The notes under the pieces: generated by a model | Database searches by the model: none | Told to the model about the DNA's origin: nothing | What the model saw: only the letters and a program-made list of their open reading frames with translations | Shown here: positions 59,040-64,000 of the stretch, in pieces | Layout of the letters: each line of letters begins with the position of its first letter | How positions within the stretch are numbered: the first letter of the stretch is position 1 | NCBI GenBank assembly: GCA_027625915.1 | Contig: JANTQA010000032.1 | Span: 11,424,001 to 11,488,000, forward strand | Direction of reading: 5' to 3' | DNA from: Anaeramoeba flamelloides | Taxonomy: Eukaryota > Metamonada > Anaeramoebidae | DNA: 64,000 nt | Program-made: the position numbers and the translations under genes

Positions 59040-59276
59040 GATATGGCTTCTGTTTTGTTAATCTGTTAGGTTTTCTCTTTTTTTTTGTGAGATCAAAAGT
59101 TGCATTTTCTTAAATAAATTCTTTCAAATGGCCAAAGCATCTAGAACCTTCATAACTAATAAATTTTGTTTTTAGGTTCAAGGGTTAAAGATAAGAGTTG
59201 GATATCTGGTTACAGCAACATCAGGAACTTGGTAGGCGTCTCCATTAATTCTAAAAACTGCAAAATCAACAACCGA
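59040..59276 (-). pseudogene. protein disulphide isomerase relic (C-terminal thioredoxin fold)
   Basis: Reading down the minus strand from 59276: FAVFRINGDAYQVPDVAVTR, YPTLIFNP, then after a stop and a frame change KFISYEGSRCFGHLKEFI, another stop, ENATFDLTKKK. This follows the last half of a PDI thioredoxin domain in order and spacing (compare human PDIA4: GFPTIYFAP, KFEGG..L..L..FIEEHATKL), including the cis-proline in RYPT. The CxxC half is missing and the frame is broken, so it is a dead fragment of a host gene. A family F element lies just beyond its upstream end. Confidence 0.65.
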
Positions 59277-59471
59277 TTACAAACATTATCAGCCTCTACA
59301 TAGCGAGGGATTAATACTTGATGATATTTGCTTTATTTTTAATTTGGTTATATTACGGGCAAATTTTTTAATTTATTTTACAGCGTCTATTTGAAAAGGT
59401 GATAAAAACCCCAATGATTTTTTTTTCAAAAATTAATGTAAGAACTGTATTAAGGTTTTATTGAAAAAACA

Positions 59472-59885
59472 TTAAGAGACTAGTCTATATTTTTATTTTT
59501 TTTTTAATCAATTTTTAATTAATGATTCCTAATCTTGAAATAAGTTTAATATTGAAAATAAACAGGGGTTTTCAAATCTAAGTAATTGGTAAAACCTTTT
59601 CTCGATCTCTACTGATAAATTCAAATAAATATCTGAAAATTTTTAATTCATTTTCCATTTTACAAATTTGTTTACACAAGCTTTTAATTAACCCATTCTA
59701 AATCTTTGAATGTGAAGAAACTTTGTCAAATTGACTTGATTTTCAAAATATTCTTTCTCTTGAGTTGTTTTATTTGTTAATTGAGATTTAAAAATGGAAA
59801 TTGAACTAATAATTTTAATTAAATAAATTTGAATTTATCAATATTAAATTTAGGTTAAAAAAATTGAATAGAGACTAGTCCCATA
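59472..59885. mobile_element. family F MITE, copy 4, with internal insertion
   Basis: Left end TTAAGAGACTAGTCTA and right end AGAGACTAGTCCCATAA. The family F interior (TATTGAAAATAAACAGGGGT, CCAATTACTT in complement) is present, but about 230 bp of unrelated sequence (roughly 59625-59850) splits it, making it 414 bp. Confidence 0.6.
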
Positions 59886-60487
59886 AATAATTCTCATTGA
59901 AAAATTGAGGTTTTTTTGATCAAGTTTAAGTAACATATCATGAAAAGTCATTAATCTCCCAACTTTTTAGATAGAATTATTGTGTTAATCTTCCCATGGA
60001 AGTGTTTTCAGGTGTGACTCATTAACAAAAAATTCCTTAAAAATTCAACGATTTCTGATATATCTAATCAAGTCAATTTTTCATTGAGTGGAAAAAAAAT
60101 TAAATCTTTTTACTTTACAAATATAAATTATGGATCAAGATTACTATTGGTCCTAAAAAGTGTTTATTTATTTATTGGAAAATGATAGAGAGGTAAATTT
60201 TCCAAAGATCTCTTGACAAAATGTTTTTCAAAGTCAACAAGTATACTGTTGTTCATATAATAATTTAATTTTAAATTAAATTCAGATTTTCTATAAAAAC
60301 TGTATACAAATTATAATTGGAATGAATTTTTAGAGTAATACTGATCCTCATCCATTTATAAAAGGGCACCAAAACTGACATATAAATACATCACCAGTCT
60401 TTAATAAATAGTTAACTAATCATTTAAAACCAAAGAGTTGAAACTTGAAAAGATATTTCATTTTTTTCATTTTTTCTAAATTAAAGA
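59886..60487. other. intergenic upstream of the SH3 relic
   Basis: No gene. The last 60 bp before 60488 resemble a normal host leader (T-rich, AAAGAATG context). Confidence 0.35.
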
Positions 60488-61430
60488 ATGAGTCGAGCAA
60501 TTGCTCTATTTGAATTTGAAGGGACAGAAGATAATGAATAAGGATTTGAGAAAGGTGCAGAAATCGTAATTACACAAACGTATGACGATTTCGATTGGAC
60601 TGCTGGCTATTTATCAAACGATCCAAATAAAACTGAAGGTTTATTCCCAACAAAGTAATTTGTTTCTAATCCATATTTCGACCTTTTTTATATCAAATTG
60701 AGTATACAAGTTTTAAAAAAGTGTTATTGCAAGCTACTTAAATATTTAAACAACACTTTTATAATCTTTTAGTACCCACTCCATTAAAATAGCGGTAACA
60801 CCAAAAATTATTTTCTTTTTTTTCTCATTAAATTAAATTTGAAAAATAAAAATATTTTTTCCTTATTCAAAAACATTAATAAGTTATGTCGAAATCCAAC
60901 AAAAAAAATCAAACAAAATAATAAAACAAGAAAAAGATCAAAAAAATGAAATTTCAAAAACAAAAAATATTCTTCAAGAAAGCCAACCACAAAACAAAAA
61001 CAAAAATGGAAATGAAAAAGAAAAGGAAAAAGAAAAAGAAAAAGAAACTGATGAAAATGAAGAAAACAAAAAAGAAGAAAAAAATAAGAATGGTTTGTCT
61101 CTTAACAAAGAATCACAAAACTTAGTTTCTACAAACAAAAGTCGGGAACACTTTCAACACTCTTAATAAATTCTCGAGAACAATTATTAACTCACAAAAT
61201 TACCTTTTTTTTTTTGTATTATTTTGAATTTTTCGTTTCCTTCCAATTACTTACCACCAAAAGAAACTAAATCAAGCACAAAAATTAAAAAAAGATATGA
61301 ACTCCAAAAAGGTTTTGTATGGAAATCAAATGATGAGAAATTAAAAACTAGTATTCTTGAGGTAACAGAAAAAGGTATTTTTTCAAAAACTCAATTTTTT
61401 AAAGTTCAAACAGAAGTAAGTTCTTATATA
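60488..61430 (+). pseudogene. SH3-domain gene, apparently inactivated
   Basis: ATG at 60488 opens an SH3 domain, MSRAIALFEFEGTEDNE, then a TAA where the family has Leu, GFEKGAEIVITQTYDDFDWT, AGYLSNDPNKTEGLFPTK, then a TAA where the family has the conserved Tyr, FVSN. Both stops are one base from the expected codon. Downstream, 60876-61167 reads as a K/E/N-rich linker and 61222-61418 gives FPSNYLPPKE, the end of a second SH3 domain, and RYELQKGFVWKSNDEKLK, which could start a PH-like fold; GTAAGT at 61417 may be a donor. Two nonsense changes in the first domain argue for a recently dead host gene related to SH3 adaptors. Reassignment of TAA is unlikely because intact genes here end in TAA. Confidence 0.6.
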
Positions 61431-62125
61431 TTTTCTTTCTTTAAAAAACTCGATATTCTCAAAATTTTGTTTTTCTTTTCTCAAAAATTTGCCACATCAG
61501 TTAAAAAATTTATTTTAATTACAACAGAAGAAAAAAGTTTAAAGTAGAATTTTACTTTACGAATATAAAATATTGATCTACTGTAATTTTCCAATTACTG
61601 GTATTTGAATTAAAAATGGGAAAAAATTTTCAATTCCTTTTCCATGTTTTCAGTCATAACTTTCAAAGGTATAAATCTAAACTAACCATTCCAGAACAAA
61701 ATTGTCAAAGGGGAAACAATTGTGAAATCGATTTAATTGAAAGATGGTAGTGAAATAGGGCAATTTTTCAATTATTTTTTTACTTATTTTTCTCAGATCA
61801 ATAAAGATCTATAAAACTAAAATTCCTGAAACTAGACTAATACCTATTGTTAAAATCTTAAAACCAATTTCACTATGAATATAAAAAGCATAGCATCAAA
61901 AAATTAGTTTGCTAAGATTTACAATTAAAATCCAAATTTGGGTTAATTGAACATTCTTAAATTTTGGTTTAATGTGATGGATTTTATTTTGATTTGAATA
62001 GTCAATTTATTTTTTGGACTTGGTTTTTGTTTTAAAATGAACAAAAAAAGACCTGAAAAAATATTCAAAAAGAGATCTTTACTATCATTTTACAATTAAA
62101 ATCAATTTGTCAATTTTTTTCCTTA
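61431..62125. other. intergenic between SH3 relic and family A copy 6
   Basis: A single family G terminus (TTACTGGTATTTGAATT then AAAAATGGGAAAAAATTTTC) lies at about 61595-61635. No partner end found nearby. No gene. Confidence 0.4.
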
Positions 62126-62826
62126 TAAACTCTGTTTCAGTCAAAGGTTCCCAACATTTTTTTCAAATATCAATTATTTTATATAATTGACCTTTGAAGA
62201 ACAAATAAGAAATAAGCAGAATAATAAACATCAAAGAATTGTTGAGATATGTCTGTAGGAAAACTAATTAATCAATAAATTTTCTTAAAAATTATAAAAC
62301 TCAAATTCTTATTCCCTATTGAGAAAAACAACAATGTTCGTTTTGATCTTCTATTGGTATTGGAATAATAAACAGGAAACAATTTTCACTTCAGTTTCCA
62401 TACTTTTCTTTTAGAAATCAAGCCCCCAAACAAATTGTGTTTGTATTTGTGGTCTCTATTTGAAAAAAGGGAAATGAAAATGGAGTGAAAAATTTTTCAC
62501 ATTTATTAAACAAATATCAGGATCAAATATCTTCATAGAATTGCAATAGAAATCAATATGATTTGTCAACAATCATTTCCATGGTTTCAATAACCTTGGA
62601 ATAACACATTTTTACCAAGTGACTATTGATCTTGCTATTAAAAAAAAATTCTGCAACTGAATTAGGTTTAAAAAAAAACAAAAAAAAAAACAAAAAAATG
62701 TATAAAAATGATTTCAATTTTTATAAATTTCCAAAATTAAATTTTTCTTCTGATATCTATGCTAACGCTATAAACACATGTATTTCTCCCATTGCACCTG
62801 GGCCCCTTTGACTGAAAAATAGTTTA
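62126..62826. mobile_element. family A TIR element, copy 6
   Basis: 701 bp, inverted relative to copy 2. TAAACTCTGTTTCAGTCAAA then GGTTCCCAAC at the left; GGGCCCCTTTGACTG then AAAAATAGTTTA at the right. The terminal GGGCCCCTTTGACTGAAAAA is the best preserved of the family. Confidence 0.75.
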
Positions 62827-63480
62827 GAAAATATTAAAATGTTATCTATTGTTATTTTCGAATTAATAAATGAAAATTTTTTATTCTAATTCACAAATAT
62901 CAAATATATTTACTAACCATTGGGGAAAAAAAGTGAAACCAGGAAAAAAAAGTTTTAATTGGGAACCTTAATAGAACCTGAAAACAAAAAGTAAAACCAA
63001 TTTCAAGAAGAAACCAATTAACTTTAAATAAAAATTCATTATATTATTTTCAATCAAACCAACAAAAAAAAGTAATTTAAATCCCCTTGATTCTCAGAAA
63101 TCGTTTGAGTGGTTTTGGAGATCGCAAAAATAGTCAATTTTTTTTAACAAATTTTTAATGAATAGGTCAATCAAAAAAAAAAAACCACACAGCAAAAGAT
63201 AGTATTAAAAAAACTGTTATTGTGCTAAATCCTCTTTTTTTTTTAATTATTTATTGTTTCTTTTATTAATAGATCTTTACTTTTCATTTTTCAGGTTTCT
63301 GTGATTCTATTAGTTTTCCCAATTAAAAACTGTGTTTCACCTTTTTTCCCTGTTTCACTTTTTTTTCTAAATGGTAATTATTCGCTGAAAATCCAAAAAA
63401 TCAAGAACCCAACAAAATCAATTAGAAATGATATTTTTCATGATTTAATTAAGCAGCCTGATTGAACTTAAGAGAAAGTT
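62827..63480. other. intergenic, dispersed repeat match to DPP3 intron 1
   Basis: 62985-63260 parallels 16540-16760. 63287-63310 carries the CAGGTTTCTGTGATTCT motif. No gene. Confidence 0.4.
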
Positions 63481-63481
63481 T

Positions 63482-63660
63482 TAATTAAGGGAGTCTGATT
63501 TTAATAGTGTTATGAACTACCGCGCACTCTCTTTAGTCTCAAATTTTCCTAAAAAATGATATACTCAATGAAAAAATGCGTAATTAAGCATCAATATAAA
63601 TTCTTTGATTTATTAATATTACAATCTTTTTCTATCAAATATTATGAGTTTACTATTAAT
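63482..63660 (+). mobile_element. LINE reverse-transcriptase fragment
   Basis: Translating from 63482 gives ESDFNSVMNYRALSLVSNFP, matching the N-terminal block of non-LTR reverse transcriptases (NYRPISLLS followed by a lysine-rich helix). The continuation shifts frame. It is short and decayed. Non-LTR rather than LTR type because the NYR.(I/L)SL motif is specific to the former and to group II introns. Confidence 0.4.
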
Positions 63661-64000
63661 TGCTCAAGTAGCTTATTCCTGAAAAAAAAATTTAATATAT
63701 AAAAATGATAATTGTGATTTTTCAAATGACCAAAATCACCTAAATAGAGCACCACAAAGATATTACACGTTTTGGCTATTTTGTCCATTAACAACTCATA
63801 CAAATCATTCATTTAGTTATATTGGCACTTGAAAAAAAAATAATCTTTACATGGAAATCAATTTTATTTTTTTTTTCTGTTGATCAATTTTTTTAACAAT
63901 ATATTTAATGAACAAAAAAATTAAGATAGATGTAATTGAAAACATTCTCTTGATGGTTTAGGATAGATAAAGGGTGTTATGGATATTAAAAATAAAGATT
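63661..64000. other. right end of window, nothing recognised
   Basis: A+T-rich sequence. No gene, repeat end or RNA feature could be supported. Confidence 0.35.

Noticed and set aside
60539-60541. In-frame TAA in an otherwise intact SH3 frame as evidence for stop-codon reassignment
   Set aside because: RIO1, DPP3 and the RhoGAP gene end in TAA at the expected place, and the two TAA codons sit where Leu and Tyr are expected, each one base away. A pseudogene explains this better.
1-64000. tRNA and spliceosomal RNA genes
   Set aside because: I looked for T-loop GTTCRANNC blocks and conserved U6-type motifs by eye and found none with supporting stems; a covariance-model scan would be decisive.
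1-64000. Virus-derived or LTR elements
   Set aside because: No capsid, integrase, packaging ATPase or LTR-type reverse transcriptase motif was recognised; the only reverse-transcriptase traces are of LINE type.

Overview
This 64 kb window is eukaryotic. It is extremely A+T-rich, full of homopolymer runs, and its protein-coding genes are split by GT..AG introns. The proteins are general eukaryotic ones (RIO1 kinase, DPP III, MYCBP, a nucleoplasmin-like chaperone, a RhoGAP, an Ariadne ubiquitin ligase), with N/K/E/Q-rich low-complexity tails. This suggests a free-living protist of amoeboid type, for example Amoebozoa or an anaeramoebid. That placement is inference; no taxonomic marker was tested. 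Stop codons are used in the standard way.

Layout. 1-2.9 kb is intergenic with TIR elements. RIO1 spans 2.97-10.62 kb in four exons, two of its introns swollen to about 3 kb by nested repeats. 10.6-14.1 kb is repeat-filled intergenic DNA. DPP3 spans 14.12-19.90 kb in three exons. 19.9-24.2 kb holds repeats and a cyclin-like gene relic. A minus-strand MYCBP homologue lies at 24.19-24.58 kb. 25.3-28.3 kb has a doubtful terminal exon and MITEs. A two-exon nucleoplasmin-like gene lies at 28.37-28.83 kb, and an intronless minus-strand gene of unknown function at 32.75-34.08 kb. 34.1-41.1 kb is almost all repeats. A five-exon gene at 41.17-49.57 kb encodes two talin-head-like ubiquitin folds, a RhoGAP domain, an SH3 domain and a coiled coil. 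An intronless Ariadne-type RBR E3 ligase lies on the minus strand at 51.36-52.97 kb. A minus-strand 5S rRNA gene is at 57.20-57.32 kb. 58.1-64 kb contains relics of a PDI and an SH3 gene, more MITEs and a LINE reverse-transcriptase fragment.

The most striking feature is the repeat landscape. I could recognise at least a dozen families by comparing the window with itself: A (about 700 bp, TIR with CAGTCAAAGGGGCCCA), B, C (about 760 bp, TTAAGGGATTAGCG ends), D (foldback mosaic), E (about 200 bp palindromic mariner-type MITE with TA flanks), F (about 180 bp, TTAAGGGACTA ends), G, I and K (long non-palindromic repeats), J, L, M, N and P. They nest in each other: A in C, A-like in G, F in J, and D in a LINE in C. 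They fill the large introns, while the few introns they missed are about 110-270 bp.

The genes do not form an obvious pathway. They are unrelated housekeeping and signalling genes. I found no clear evidence of an undescribed molecular system. The most unusual coding item is the talin-head/RhoGAP/SH3 fusion, and the best-supported structural item is the triple-nested insertion with an identifiable empty site.
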